The notes: generated by a model not told the origin, from the sequence alone. Numbered from the stretch's first letter, positions 17,427-26,616 are shown. The stretch is DNA of 64,000 nucleotides from Lachnospiraceae bacterium (GCA_017392525.1 JAFOVD010000007.1:1-64000), one strand, 5' to 3'. Numbers and translations are program-made.

Positions 17427-20060
17427 ATGGCTAAAAACACCATGAACAAGAATTTTCTTCCGCCATTTCTATGCAATGGCCCTATCTTCTATAATCCTGC
17501 AGAAATCGAGCATCCTCTGTTTCGTTATGACAGCCGATGTACGGGTATCATTGCGATTTCCACAAGTCGAAAACTTGATACAAGTTATGTTGGCACTGTA
17601 ACACTGGATGGAGCCAAGATTTATCACAGTTTCTTCCTTCATCCGGAGGATTTCAACATGCCAAATGATCAGGATATTCTGTGCATTCCCGTACGTGGAC
17701 GAATTGGTTATAACTCCATTCATACTCTTATGCTCAGTGGTTTTCGTGATGCAGAGGGTCATATTACCGAAGATATGCTGGTGAAAATCCATGGTGTAAA
17801 ACGTCAGAACTTCCAGAAGGATCCCCGCACTATTCACGAGGACAATGTAGCTTTAAATGCCGCAAGGGAGAGCATCGTTCTTCTGAAAAACAAAGACCAC
17901 ATCCTCCCTATGTCCTCAACGGAAACGCTGAATATATTTGGCAGCGGTTATTGCAATTTCCGTACCCATTCTTTTCACAATGAAGTTATCGGACGAAACA
18001 CTCCTACTCTATTTGATGCGATTGAAGAAAGCAGCTTTACTATCAACGAGGAGCTGGAAAAGTTCTACCGCATTCCTACTGATAAGACACCGGATCGACA
18101 GCTGTTTAATCATGCCCGCAATCTATCGGAATACGGAATTATGATTATCTCCCGCCCATCTCTTCGTGGCCGGGATGTCCGTCCGATTCCGGGAGAATAC
18201 TACCTGACTCCGGAAGAAGATAGTCTGCTTCGCATGGTCTGTCATATTTTTCCAAAGACCATTGTCATCTTAAACACAGCCTATCCCATCCATCTGGAGT
18301 GGTTGAAAAAATATGATGTAAAAGCTCTGCTCTACGTAGGTCTTCCGGGACAGGCCGGTGCTGAGGCTATGCTGGATATATTAAGCGGCAAAGTCTGTCC
18401 ATCCGGCAAACTGACAGACAGCTGGTGCTACAACTTCGACGATTATCCGGCCAGCATGAACTTCTACAGCGATGACCCTATTGCAACCAAGGATGACAAA
18501 TGGGTGGAAACCTGTTATGAAGAAGGCATCTACTCCGGTTATCGATACTTTGCCACATTTCCAAAGAAACGGGAGGCGGTTGCATTTCCTTTCGGCTTTG
18601 GATTATCCTATACCGCATTTACTATCACACCACTGTTTTTCAATCCGAATAACCGTGTGCTAAGTGTTGTAGTTCGAAATGTCGGCAAGCTATCCGGCAA
18701 GGAAACGGTACAGGTGTACGTATCATTTCCCGGCACGATACAGCATCATCCGCAAAGACAACTGGTGGCTTTTCAAAAGACAGGAGAAATTGCGCCAAAT
18801 CAGACACAAGAACTGGCGATACGTATCCCGCTTCGAAATCTATCCACCTATGTCACCGGTGCGAACGCCTGGTGTCTGGAATCCGGAACTTTTTATTTCT
18901 ACACCGGTAATTCCATTAACAACACCGTTCCAGCCGGTTCTATGCAGATTGATGAGCCTCGTATGCTAAAGCAGATGCTCTATCATATTCCGCCGTCATT
19001 GAACTATCAGACCCTTGAGCCGGAGAAAAATGATACTCCAAAGGGCAATCTAACACGAATATTGTCCGATGAAACGGCTCTAAAGGTGAAAATCAACCTG
19101 CAGCGCGAGAACAATATCCTGGCAGGAAATGATATCATTTCCCGTTCACGGGAAGCAGATCAACATATTCGTTGGGAGGAAGTTGTGGAGAATCCCACAC
19201 TTATGAACTCTTTTATAGAGCAGATGAGTGAATCTGAACTTACGGATTATCTGATTGCCAAGAAGTCACAACCGACACTAACCAAACGAAATCATGTTTT
19301 ACAGATTCCGGAAAATAAGCGACTTGGCATACCGGAATTTAAGTTCTGTCCGGGAAACAACGGTGTTACAAACCAGGCTCCAACCGTCTGCATGCCTTCT
19401 TCACTGAATCTGGCGCAGACCTTTAACCGGAATCTTATGGAGGAAGTCGGATACTGTATCGGTCTGGAAGCGAGTCGATGTGAAATCAATATGCTAGAAG
19501 ATACTTCCCTCAATGTGCATCGCATCCCTCTCTCCGGCTCAAATATCGATTCCTTCTCCGAGGATCCCTATGTAACCGGAATCATGCTGGTATACAAGAT
19601 TCGCGGGCTGCACCGGGCGGGCATCAAAAGCTGCGTGGGACATGTAATATGCGCAAACAGCGAGACTTCTCTCGGTAACCGCATTGTTATTATTGACGAA
19701 CGAACCTTACGAGAATTGTATCTTAGACCTTATGACATCCTGTTTCGTGAGGAAAAGCCCGATGCTATCCTTGCCAGCAGCACCATCGTCAATCATCATA
19801 TGTGTGGTTCTTACCGGATTTTGCTGGAGGGAATCCTCCGTAAAGAATTGAATTTCAATGGATTTATTATGACGGGAACCAATGACGTCAGCATCCAGGG
19901 GTTCAACTCCCTGCTGTCCGGCGTTTCCACGGTTATCACCGATAATGAAAAGCAGTACAAACTTCTGAAAAGTGAAATAGAGACTGCCATTCGAAATGGC
20001 AGCCTCTCTATACAAGTTCTACGAATCTTAGTGAAGCGAATTCTGCTATCGCTCAAATAG
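17427..20060 (+). CDS. Domain-permuted GH3 family protein, probably catalytically inactive
   Basis: 877 residues from the ATG at 17,427 (site GAAGGGAG upstream); no signal peptide. The GH3 domains occur in swapped order. The alpha/beta sandwich comes first (AARESIVLLKN at 145-155, GLPGQAGAEAMLDILSGK near 310), then an FnIII-like region (GFGLSYTAF near 390, then a beta-rich segment), then the TIM-barrel domain (about 590-877). This permuted order is known from some clostridial and ruminal beta-glucosidases. In the barrel the conserved arginine stretch NVHRIPLSGSNID (696-708) is kept, but other key residues are not. The lysine of the KH motif is glycine (VGH, 737-739), the substrate-binding DGP motif reads PGN, and the segment GFIMTGTND has Gly 817 where the nucleophile Asp of the SDW motif should be. 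A non-hydrolytic role is inferred. Confidence 0.85.
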   Translation: MAKNTMNKNFLPPFLCNGPIFYNPAEIEHPLFRYDSRCTGIIAISTSRKLDTSYVGTVTLDGAKIYHSFFLHPEDFNMPNDQDILCIPVRGRIGYNSIHTLMLSGFRDAEGHITEDMLVKIHGVKRQNFQKDPRTIHEDNVALNAARESIVLLKNKDHILPMSSTETLNIFGSGYCNFRTHSFHNEVIGRNTPTLFDAIEESSFTINEELEKFYRIPTDKTPDRQLFNHARNLSEYGIMIISRPSLRGRDVRPIPGEYYLTPEEDSLLRMVCHIFPKTIVILNTAYPIHLEWLKKYDVKALLYVGLPGQAGAEAMLDILSGKVCPSGKLTDSWCYNFDDYPASMNFYSDDPIATKDDKWVETCYEEGIYSGYRYFATFPKKREAVAFPFGFGLSYTAFTITPLFFNPNNRVLSVVVRNVGKLSGKETVQVYVSFPGTIQHHPQRQLVAFQKTGEIAPNQTQELAIRIPLRNLSTYVTGANAWCLESGTFYFYTGNSINNTVPAGSMQIDEPRMLKQMLYHIPPSLNYQTLEPEKNDTPKGNLTRILSDETALKVKINLQRENNILAGNDIISRSREADQHIRWEEVVENPTLMNSFIEQMSESELTDYLIAKKSQPTLTKRNHVLQIPENKRLGIPEFKFCPGNNGVTNQAPTVCMPSSLNLAQTFNRNLMEEVGYCIGLEASRCEINMLEDTSLNVHRIPLSGSNIDSFSEDPYVTGIMLVYKIRGLHRAGIKSCVGHVICANSETSLGNRIVIIDERTLRELYLRPYDILFREEKPDAILASSTIVNHHMCGSYRILLEGILRKELNFNGFIMTGTNDVSIQGFNSLLSGVSTVITDNEKQYKLLKSEIETAIRNGSLSIQVLRILVKRILLSLK

Positions 20061-20492
20061 TGTTTCCCTGGTGGAAACAATCTTATCTGCAATGCTGACA
20101 ATCCAGGCCTCACGACAACGTGGGACCTTGGTGATTGTCAATGGCCACATATGACTGTAGATAATATTCTTCTCTTTTTCTGACAGTTGAAAATCCTGAT
20201 TGGCATTGGCCAGAGCCGCTTTCGGATGATAGAATCCATGCAAGGGGCCATCAAAATGATGCCAGTCATACAGGAAATAATCATGTAACATCGCTCCGCG
20301 AATCAACTCTTCTTCATCCACGGAAATATGAAAAAACTCCTTTAATTTATAGCTCGTCTTTGCAACACTATAGCAGTGATGATACGTGGTAATCCTACCA
20401 TGTTGTGTGTAGTTTTTCATCTCCTGAAGTCGACCGCTATGTTTGACACTGTTGATTAATCTAATAAAATCCTTTTCTTTTTCAAAGTTCAT
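20046..20492 (-). CDS. HD domain protein
   Basis: 148 residues from ATG 20,492 (GGGA seven bases upstream; a TTG eight codons earlier is less likely). The metal-binding HD pattern is visible: H in TYHHCYSVAK, HD in AMLHDYFLYDWHH, later histidines in FYHPKAAL and YSHMWPL, and D in SIADKIVS. HD proteins of this size are usually phosphohydrolases acting on nucleotides or related phosphate esters. The substrate cannot be told. The 3' end overlaps the end of the convergent GH3 gene by 15 bases, so no terminator separates them. Confidence 0.85.
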   Translation of the reverse strand: MNFEKEKDFIRLINSVKHSGRLQEMKNYTQHGRITTYHHCYSVAKTSYKLKEFFHISVDEEELIRGAMLHDYFLYDWHHFDGPLHGFYHPKAALANANQDFQLSEKEKNIIYSHMWPLTITKVPRCREAWIVSIADKIVSTRETLFER

Positions 20493-20584
20493 GATAATCC
20501 CAAAACCAGAATCCAATCCGGTAAATAGAACAAAACAGCTCGCAACAAGGATATATTACACCCATTTTTAGCATTTTGTGTGTC

Positions 20585-21391
20585 CTATTTCTTTCTTTTT
20601 CCTAAATTTTTTATTTCTTTTATCTTATCAAACTCTCTGACGTTTAATACCATTTTCTTCATGCGGTTACCCACTCTAAACTGGTACGGGCCTCTAAACT
20701 TCATGTTCTGAAGGGTATTAATCTGTCGGAAATTCAACTTTCCTACATACTCTCTTGCACGTTCTGTAATCTGATTCTCTGTGATGCCATGTTCAATTGT
20801 ATGATAAGCATACTGCATCTTGGCGTTCACACTCTCTTCTGCTCCTTCCACCTTTTCCAGAAGATCTGTAAGGTTCGATACCGTAAGCACAATATCCGCA
20901 GCAAATACCGCCATAAATAACAGCGCAAAAAGCTCTGTGACTACGGGATTAAAATACCCCTCCGCCCGGAAAGTAATTGGAAGAATGGTTCGAACAACCA
21001 GAACCCCGGCTACTCCAAATCCAAGAGATGCCGGCAGGCAGATGCGCCCCTGAAAATTCAGCGGCATATCGGAATAATCCCACCAGGAGGCATGGAAAAA
21101 TTTCTCTAACACATAAGATGTCGTTAGTTCTAACACTGCAGAACCAAGCATACAAATTAAAAAGATTTTCCATTTCTCGATGGAATAATAAGAATATCCA
21201 TAAGAATTAATCAAATGACCAAAGATGATGACACAGAGTGTGGCACCAAATCCATAGATTGGACAGACGGGGCCAAATAAGAAGCCCCTGTTCTGCCATC
21301 TATGCTCTTTTATCGTACAATACGTGCATTCGTACAACCAACCAATGCAGCTAAAAATCATAAACTCATTAAAAAATTTTGCTATACACAT
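20585..21391 (-). CDS. Putative ABC-transporter type IV (CmpB-like) membrane protein
   Basis: 268 residues. The N-terminus (FMIFSCIGWLYE, then NRGFLFGPVCPIYGFGA near 35-51) matches a family of clostridial membrane proteins annotated as putative ABC-transporter type IV permeases. Six or so hydrophobic segments span about 5-185; ending with LFALLFMAVFAADIVLTVSNL. A charged cytoplasmic tail (about 190-268) follows, with RPRYQF-like basic stretches. No partner ATPase lies nearby, and the transporter label rests on family name only; the function is unknown. Confidence 0.75.
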   Translation of the reverse strand: MCIAKFFNEFMIFSCIGWLYECTYCTIKEHRWQNRGFLFGPVCPIYGFGATLCVIIFGHLINSYGYSYYSIEKWKIFLICMLGSAVLELTTSYVLEKFFHASWWDYSDMPLNFQGRICLPASLGFGVAGVLVVRTILPITFRAEGYFNPVVTELFALLFMAVFAADIVLTVSNLTDLLEKVEGAEESVNAKMQYAYHTIEHGITENQITERAREYVGKLNFRQINTLQNMKFRGPYQFRVGNRMKKMVLNVREFDKIKEIKNLGKRKK

Positions 21392-21421
21392 GTTGCCCTG
21401 TTCCTTAGCTAAACTCTACCC

Positions 21422-22519
21422 CTACTTCAATGTTGCCTTTAATACTACCGGATTATGATCGGAATCCGTAAATCCAAGGTCCTGCGTCTCAATTGACTGA
21501 ACCTCCAGATTATTGGAAATGATATATCCGTCAATAGTATAATACTGGAAATCCTCTTTGTCCGCATCTACATATGGCTGATCCAGTGATCTACAGCTTG
21601 GTGTATCTGCATCCATTAACAGCTGGAAGTCATCTCCAAAATCGGAAACATCAATGACTCCCGGTTCCCACATACCATCCTTAATCGGGAATTCTGAATC
21701 CACATTGGAGAATATCTGGTTAAAGTCACCTGCTGCTATTACGTAGTTTCCGGCATCCACTTCCTTTTGCAAAACCTCTCGAAGCATTGCTGTCTGTGCA
21801 GCCTTGCCCTCACCAGAATCATACGCTTCCAGATGTAAGTTTACCACTACCAGTTCCTTATCGCTACCTTCCAGTTCCATACGGTTCACGGAAATACATC
21901 TCTTCAGGTTACCCACACGATATGGCCAGGTAAATGGATTTGGAAGTTGCATACGAGTAGACTCTGTTATATCAATTTTACTTGTTGTAAGAATTCCTGC
22001 ATTAACCGTTCCAATCGGTGGAATCGGATACGGAATAAACAAGGAACGATAATTATATGCAAATGTACTGCTTACATCCCCCATGGATGACACGATACTG
22101 TCTGCTTCATCTACCCAGTTACTACGGAAAGACTTCACATCCACTTCCTGGAAAAGTGCAATATCCGGATCTATCGCAGATACTTCAGCGTTAATTCCTT
22201 CCATATTCTCCAGTGTTCTATCCTTATCAGCCGTCTTAACTCCGGAACCGCCGTCCATAAAGAAGTCCGCATTATCTCCAAGACTTCCGTATCCGATATT
22301 CCAGGATAAAACCGTCAAATCATCTCCAACAGAAAGTGTTTCCTGTCCCTTTCCTTCAGTCTCAATCGACTCTTCATCTGCCGGCTTATACTCTGTTACT
22401 GTCAGTACCACAACAAGCAAAACTACAAGAAGCAGAACAGCAAGAATTATACCCAGCAGTCCTCTTACTACTTTCTTCCAAAGCGGACTCTTCTTCTCTT
22501 GCATCATATTATTTGACAT
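21422..22519 (-). CDS. Membrane-anchored endonuclease/exonuclease/phosphatase family protein
   Basis: 365 residues. One membrane segment near 16-40 (LGIILAVLLLVVLLVVVLTV) anchors an extracellular EEP domain. The metal and phosphate-binding motifs are in order: LSWNIGYG near 88, LFQEVD near 150, NLHLEAYDSGEG near 242, AAGDFNQ near 275, and the terminal SDHNPVVL. The family hydrolyses phosphodiesters or phosphomonoesters (DNA, sphingomyelin, inositol phosphates). With an outward-facing domain, extracellular DNA or phospholipid head groups are possible substrates, but this is inference. RBS GGAGG lies before the ATG. Confidence 0.88.
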   Translation of the reverse strand: MSNNMMQEKKSPLWKKVVRGLLGIILAVLLLVVLLVVVLTVTEYKPADEESIETEGKGQETLSVGDDLTVLSWNIGYGSLGDNADFFMDGGSGVKTADKDRTLENMEGINAEVSAIDPDIALFQEVDVKSFRSNWVDEADSIVSSMGDVSSTFAYNYRSLFIPYPIPPIGTVNAGILTTSKIDITESTRMQLPNPFTWPYRVGNLKRCISVNRMELEGSDKELVVVNLHLEAYDSGEGKAAQTAMLREVLQKEVDAGNYVIAAGDFNQIFSNVDSEFPIKDGMWEPGVIDVSDFGDDFQLLMDADTPSCRSLDQPYVDADKEDFQYYTIDGYIISNNLEVQSIETQDLGFTDSDHNPVVLKATLK

Positions 22520-22549
22520 AAAATGTCCTCCTGTTTTATTGTTTTTGTT

Positions 22550-23185
22550 TTATTCCATACACTTCAAAGCATCTGGCAATTCTCGAATACTATTCAAGTG
22601 AATCACATCTCCATCCACATTGCCAAATCCATAAGCCGCATGAATAAACTCTCCCCCAGCCTTACATGTCGCTTCGTAATCCCCCTGTATATCGCCAACA
22701 TAGATATAGCGCTCTAAACCATTTCTCTCGGCCAGCAGGCGGATATTCACATCCTTTGTCTCTTTATTGTCCCCGTAGCAGGCAAAATCTGTTATATATC
22801 TATTTAAATCATAGTAGTCCAGAAATGCTTCGATGTAGCCGCTCTGGCAATTGCTCACAATATAGAGAGGGTAGGTCTTTATCAAGGTCTGAAATGTTTC
22901 CTCCACTCCATCATATACATAAGCCCCATGTTCTCTTAGATACTCATTCTCATAGGACATACACTCATCCATAATGCATTCCTGCTCTGCCTCCGAAACT
23001 TCCGGAAACAGTCGAAGTGCAATATCTTTCATTGTAAGTCCCATAACAGATTCCAAATCCTGCTTTGTTAATAACTGCTTTTTCACTCCCGGGTGTTTCT
23101 TCAACACCTCAGTCCAAGACGCTGCCACCTCCTCTGCGGAATCCCATAGGGTTCCATCCATATCAAAAATAATTCCTGTTTTCAT
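22550..23185 (-). CDS. HAD superfamily phosphatase (phosphoglycolate phosphatase-like)
   Basis: 211 residues. Motif I FDMDGTLWDS at 7-16 contains the nucleophile aspartate; motif II is YIVSNCQSGY near 108; motif III and IV follow as YVGDIQGDYEAT near 165. A four-helix cap sits between I and II, as in Gph and beta-phosphoglucomutase relatives. Trp after DGTL and the absence of any sugar-specific signature leave the substrate open. It is followed 30 bases downstream by the EEP gene. Confidence 0.9.
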   Translation of the reverse strand: MKTGIIFDMDGTLWDSAEEVAASWTEVLKKHPGVKKQLLTKQDLESVMGLTMKDIALRLFPEVSEAEQECIMDECMSYENEYLREHGAYVYDGVEETFQTLIKTYPLYIVSNCQSGYIEAFLDYYDLNRYITDFACYGDNKETKDVNIRLLAERNGLERYIYVGDIQGDYEATCKAGGEFIHAAYGFGNVDGDVIHLNSIRELPDALKCME

Positions 23186-23203
23186 GTTGTCTACCTTTAT
23201 TTA

Positions 23204-24868
23204 TCAACCATATTTTTCTTCAAATTCTGCTACACTAAGAGGTCTCTCAAAGAGAAATCCCTGATATGTTCTACAACCCATACGTTCCAACATATCGAAC
23301 TGATGCTGTGTCTCCACCCCTTGTGCAATCACATCCATCTCCAATCCTCTGGCCATGGAGATTACCGACTCCAACACGATCTTGCAACGTTCATTGTACT
23401 CCGCCTGCAACAGAAAACTCATATCGATTTTGACTGCATCCAGTGGCGTCTTACATATCATGTTAATGGAGGTGTAGCTCTTGCCGAAATCATCCATCAT
23501 AATTATGAAACCGGCATTACGAAGTTCTTCCACCTGATTGGAATGATCATCAAAATCTCCCAGTATCGCTTCTTCTGTAATTTCAAGACGAAGTCTGGAT
23601 GAATCGATATCATAGCGCTCCACCATCTCTGTCAAAGTTTTAATCACATCAATATAGACAAAGTCATGGGGTGCGATATTTACGGAAATATAATAGTTCT
23701 CGTATTGGGTACCCTTCCACATAGCAAGCTGTTCAATCGCCTGCTCCCATATCTCCTGATCCAACTGTGCAATCAGACCGGCATCCTCAAGAATCGGAAT
23801 AAACTTATCCGGAACTACAACGGTTCCATCCGGATGCACCCAACGGGCCAATGCCTCTGCCCCTACCGGTTCACCATACTGATTAACCTGTGGCTGGAGG
23901 AAAATATCATACTCATGACCACCAATGGTATGTTCAAATGAGCGTATCACTCCCTGTCGATAAATCAGGCGATCCTGAAGTGCCTGATCAAACCAGACTG
24001 CGGTTCTAAGATCTTTGTCTCTTGCCTCCATCAACGCCATTACCGCTCGATCATACATCACAGAAAACGGTAGATTCTGTCGATCAATCTGATAGATTCC
24101 CACGTGTATTTTCAACCTGTAAACAGACTGACTCAGCGTCTTCTGCACTCTGTCCACTATCTCATCCAGCTTTTTCTGATCAAACAGTGACTTCGGCATA
24201 AACACCGCAAACTGATCAGCCATGAGGCGACCAAATATAATCTCCTCACAATGCTCATAGGGACGTGTCAGATTGGCAATTTCCAGAAGGATTTCATTGC
24301 CCTTCTGCTTTCCAAAGAGTGAATTAATCAGCTTAAACTGCTTAACATCGGCAGCAATAATCAGCCAGGTTTCCTCAGGATATTTCTCAAGAAGCCTTCT
24401 ACCACACTGACTATATCCATCCCAATTCAGAAGTCCCGTCAGAGCATCATGATCTCTGGCAAACTCTTCCAGATCCTCCATGCTTCTCTCTTCAAGGTAA
24501 CTCACATCCTGATCTGTCACCTTTGTTTTCGTAATAAATTCAATAACAAGGGGAATGTCTCCCACCTCATCTAACTGTAACGTAATCGGATTCGATTGTA
24601 TATGAAACAAATTGTCATCGTGCAACTCTTCTTTTTCCCTACGATGTCCACTAATACAGGCCTTATAGCTACTACAGTTCTTACAACGCTTATCCGAACG
24701 CCATACGCTGAAACAGTCTTCCCGGTACTCTATCCCATTCTCACACAGATGAATCACCTTACACTCTGTGGGATCTACAAGACGAATCACATCATACATC
24801 GATTGGGACACTTCCATAAACTGCTTCAGTTCATCCACTGTATACTCTGTATTCTTCATATTACTCAC
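23204..24868 (-). CDS. c-di-GMP phosphodiesterase with degenerate GGDEF and Cys-rich sensor
   Basis: 554 residues. The first 110 form a sensor with six cysteines at 36, 42, 52, 62, 65 and 71. A GGDEF-like domain follows (about 135-285) whose active-site motif has decayed to LMADQF near 217, so it should not make c-di-GMP. The EAL domain (about 300-554) retains the catalytic set: GAEALARW near 339, VNIAPHDF, LEITEEA, MMDDFG, KIDMSFL and AQGVET. It should hydrolyse c-di-GMP to pGpG. No membrane segment is visible, so it is cytoplasmic. It lies 15 bases after fprA and may be read with it, hinting at a redox or nitric-oxide link through the cysteines. Confidence 0.9.
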   Translation of the reverse strand: MSNMKNTEYTVDELKQFMEVSQSMYDVIRLVDPTECKVIHLCENGIEYREDCFSVWRSDKRCKNCSSYKACISGHRREKEELHDDNLFHIQSNPITLQLDEVGDIPLVIEFITKTKVTDQDVSYLEERSMEDLEEFARDHDALTGLLNWDGYSQCGRRLLEKYPEETWLIIAADVKQFKLINSLFGKQKGNEILLEIANLTRPYEHCEEIIFGRLMADQFAVFMPKSLFDQKKLDEIVDRVQKTLSQSVYRLKIHVGIYQIDRQNLPFSVMYDRAVMALMEARDKDLRTAVWFDQALQDRLIYRQGVIRSFEHTIGGHEYDIFLQPQVNQYGEPVGAEALARWVHPDGTVVVPDKFIPILEDAGLIAQLDQEIWEQAIEQLAMWKGTQYENYYISVNIAPHDFVYIDVIKTLTEMVERYDIDSSRLRLEITEEAILGDFDDHSNQVEELRNAGFIIMMDDFGKSYTSINMICKTPLDAVKIDMSFLLQAEYNERCKIVLESVISMARGLEMDVIAQGVETQHQFDMLERMGCRTYQGFLFERPLSVAEFEEKYG

Positions 24869-24883
24869 CCCTGATTAGACGAA

Positions 24884-26086
24884 CTAATCTATATTATCCG
24901 AAAGCACCTTTGCCAGATTATTAAGAGTTTCATATGAATCCGTGCTCAAGGATGACTTTAATGTAACCACCGGTTCCACTATCTCCATACCCTTCATCGT
25001 CTCCAATATCTCTCTCATCTTCCGGGCTGTAACCGGTGCCCATGAGCCATTCTCAATCAGCCCCACTGTACGATTACACAGATTATGATTCTTTAAATCT
25101 ACAAGTAATGTATGCATCGTATCAAAGATTTCTGCATTATATGTAGAACTGGCAAATACAAGTGTTCCATACTGAAATGCGCGACTGACAAGCTCAGATG
25201 GATGTGTCTTCGACGTATCAAACACTTTTACATCCCGAACGCCCAGTTCTGCCAGTTTAATGGCAAGCACATCTGCTGCATTGGCAGTATTGCCATATAC
25301 AGAACCATAGAAAATCGCAACGGAGTCCACTTCCGGCGTGTAGCTCGCCCACTTTGCATAGCGGCCGATTATCTGATAGAGATCTTTTCTCCAGATATAT
25401 CCATGAAGTGGTAACAACATCTTAATATCCAGATTCTTTGCCTTGGAAAGAAGTGCCGACGACTGTGCTCCATACTTACCGACAATATTCACGTAATATC
25501 TACGTGCTTCATCTGCCACGTCTCTTTCCCAATCAACTTCATCCGCGAAAATATTGCCGCTCAACGCACCAAAGGAACCAAATGCATCTGCGCTGAACAA
25601 CGCACCTGTTGTTCTGTCGTAAGTCACAATTACTTCCGGCCAGTGAACCATAGGCGCTGTAACAAATTCAAGCACATGACTACCAAGTTTTAACTCGTCG
25701 CCTTCCTTGACCGTAACCGCCCAATCACTGACATCAATACCGAAAAATTGCTGTATCATCTGTATGGCCTTGGCTGTCGCAACAATTTTTAAATCAGGAT
25801 ACATAGAAACCAATTGCGGGATGCATGCGCAATGATCCGGTTCCATATGCTGAACAATGAAATAGTCCAGTGTTCTGCCTGAAAGCGCATACTCCAGATT
25901 CTCAAAAAACTGAGTTGATACTGCATCATCAATGCCATCCATAAGCGCTGTCTTGTCATCTAAAATAAGATAATTGTTATAAGACATGCCCTCCGGCACC
26001 GGATAAACATTCTCAAATAATGATATCCTACGATCTGATGCACCTAACCAAATAATGTCTTCCGTAACTTTTCTAGTATTATGCAT
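24884..26086 (-). CDS. fprA: FprA-type flavodiiron protein
   Basis: 400 residues, the length of a two-domain A-type flavoprotein. The N-terminal metallo-beta-lactamase-like domain holds the di-iron ligands: HMEPDH at 80-85, then VHWPEVIVTY, SADAFGSFG and LPLHGYIW. The C-terminal flavodoxin domain begins at IFYGSVYGNTANAADV (about 259). Such enzymes reduce oxygen to water or nitric oxide to nitrous oxide, protecting anaerobes. Electrons usually come from rubredoxin or NADH via a reductase; neither is encoded next to it. RBS AAGGGGG lies before the ATG. Confidence 0.95.
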   Translation of the reverse strand: MHNTRKVTEDIIWLGASDRRISLFENVYPVPEGMSYNNYLILDDKTALMDGIDDAVSTQFFENLEYALSGRTLDYFIVQHMEPDHCACIPQLVSMYPDLKIVATAKAIQMIQQFFGIDVSDWAVTVKEGDELKLGSHVLEFVTAPMVHWPEVIVTYDRTTGALFSADAFGSFGALSGNIFADEVDWERDVADEARRYYVNIVGKYGAQSSALLSKAKNLDIKMLLPLHGYIWRKDLYQIIGRYAKWASYTPEVDSVAIFYGSVYGNTANAADVLAIKLAELGVRDVKVFDTSKTHPSELVSRAFQYGTLVFASSTYNAEIFDTMHTLLVDLKNHNLCNRTVGLIENGSWAPVTARKMREILETMKGMEIVEPVVTLKSSLSTDSYETLNNLAKVLSDNID

Positions 26087-26185
26087 TTTTTGCCCCCTTA
26101 AACTTAGTGATATTAACCGTTAACCTTCTCCTAAATATAATTCTATTCTACCACATCTGTTTTGGGTTGACAGCAACCATTGAAA

Positions 26186-26237
26186 ATGGGCGTCAGGGGT
26201 GTACAGTATCAAAAGTACTGACGTCCCTAACGCCCAT
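26186..26237. repeat. Long imperfect hairpin element (terminator-like)
   Basis: ATGGGCGT pairs with ACGCCCAT at the two ends; inside come one mismatch, four G-C/A-T pairs, two G-T wobbles, two further pairs, a bulge, and CAGTA/TACTG around a seven-base loop. About 21 pairs over 52 bases. On the minus strand it is followed by only four T, so it is a fair but not ideal terminator for the genes ending at 26,247 or 26,317. It also resembles small mobile palindromes. Confidence 0.6.
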
Positions 26238-26316
26238 AAATAATTACTATTTTGTTGATTTATCTATTCTAGTTTCTCGTAAAACATTAGAATCTGCTGA
26301 TCTATCCGCAACACCT

Positions 26317-26502
26317 TTATATTTCTTCCGGCCAAAAACTACCAACATCTAAACCATTTTCAATTAACCAATCATCCTCCACTGATCTGTATATTTCAAT
26401 ACCAGTTTCGTCGATCAATGTGACCGAGACCTTGGGTTTCTCTCCCGGTTGTAATTCCTCACACCCATAATCACCATCAAATATATGCTTTATCTTCCAC
26501 AT
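26317..26502 (-). CDS. Small conserved-type acidic protein
   Basis: 61 residues from ATG 26,502, with GAGGGAT about eight bases upstream; an ATG five codons earlier overlaps that site. The sequence is acidic, with FDGDYGCEELQPGEKPKVS near 8-26 and DDWLIENGLDVGSFWPEE at the end. I recall similar short uncharacterised proteins in clostridial genomes, sometimes near DNA-repair genes, but cannot verify it here. No membrane segment, one cysteine. A LexA-like palindrome lies 73 bases upstream. Downstream, a second frame (ATG at 26,345, stop at 26,247) of 33 codons overlaps its end. Confidence 0.65.
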   Translation of the reverse strand: MWKIKHIFDGDYGCEELQPGEKPKVSVTLIDETGIEIYRSVEDDWLIENGLDVGSFWPEEI

Positions 26503-26574
26503 ACTTATATCCCTCATTCTTTGCTTAGTCTACCGGTTCTTATATTACCATAGGAAAATATCTATTTACACATT

Positions 26575-26588
26575 CGAACATCTGTTCT
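26575..26588. promoter_or_regulatory. Candidate LexA (SOS) box
   Basis: CGAACATCTGTTCT contains the perfect half-sites GAAC-N4-GTTC of the Gram-positive LexA operator (consensus CGAACRNRYGTTYG, two deviations). It lies between the divergent starts at 26,502 (minus) and 26,617 (plus), a natural operator position. Such an eight-base match is expected about once by chance in a window of this size, so the call rests on its placement. Confidence 0.4.
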
Positions 26589-26616
26589 GTAATTTAGTTA
26601 TAACTGAGGTTTATTT

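Noticed and set aside
22083..22601. 172-codon Ser/Thr-rich plus-strand frame
   Set aside because: Complement of the Asp/Glu/Val-rich EEP gene; composition is explained by the opposite strand.
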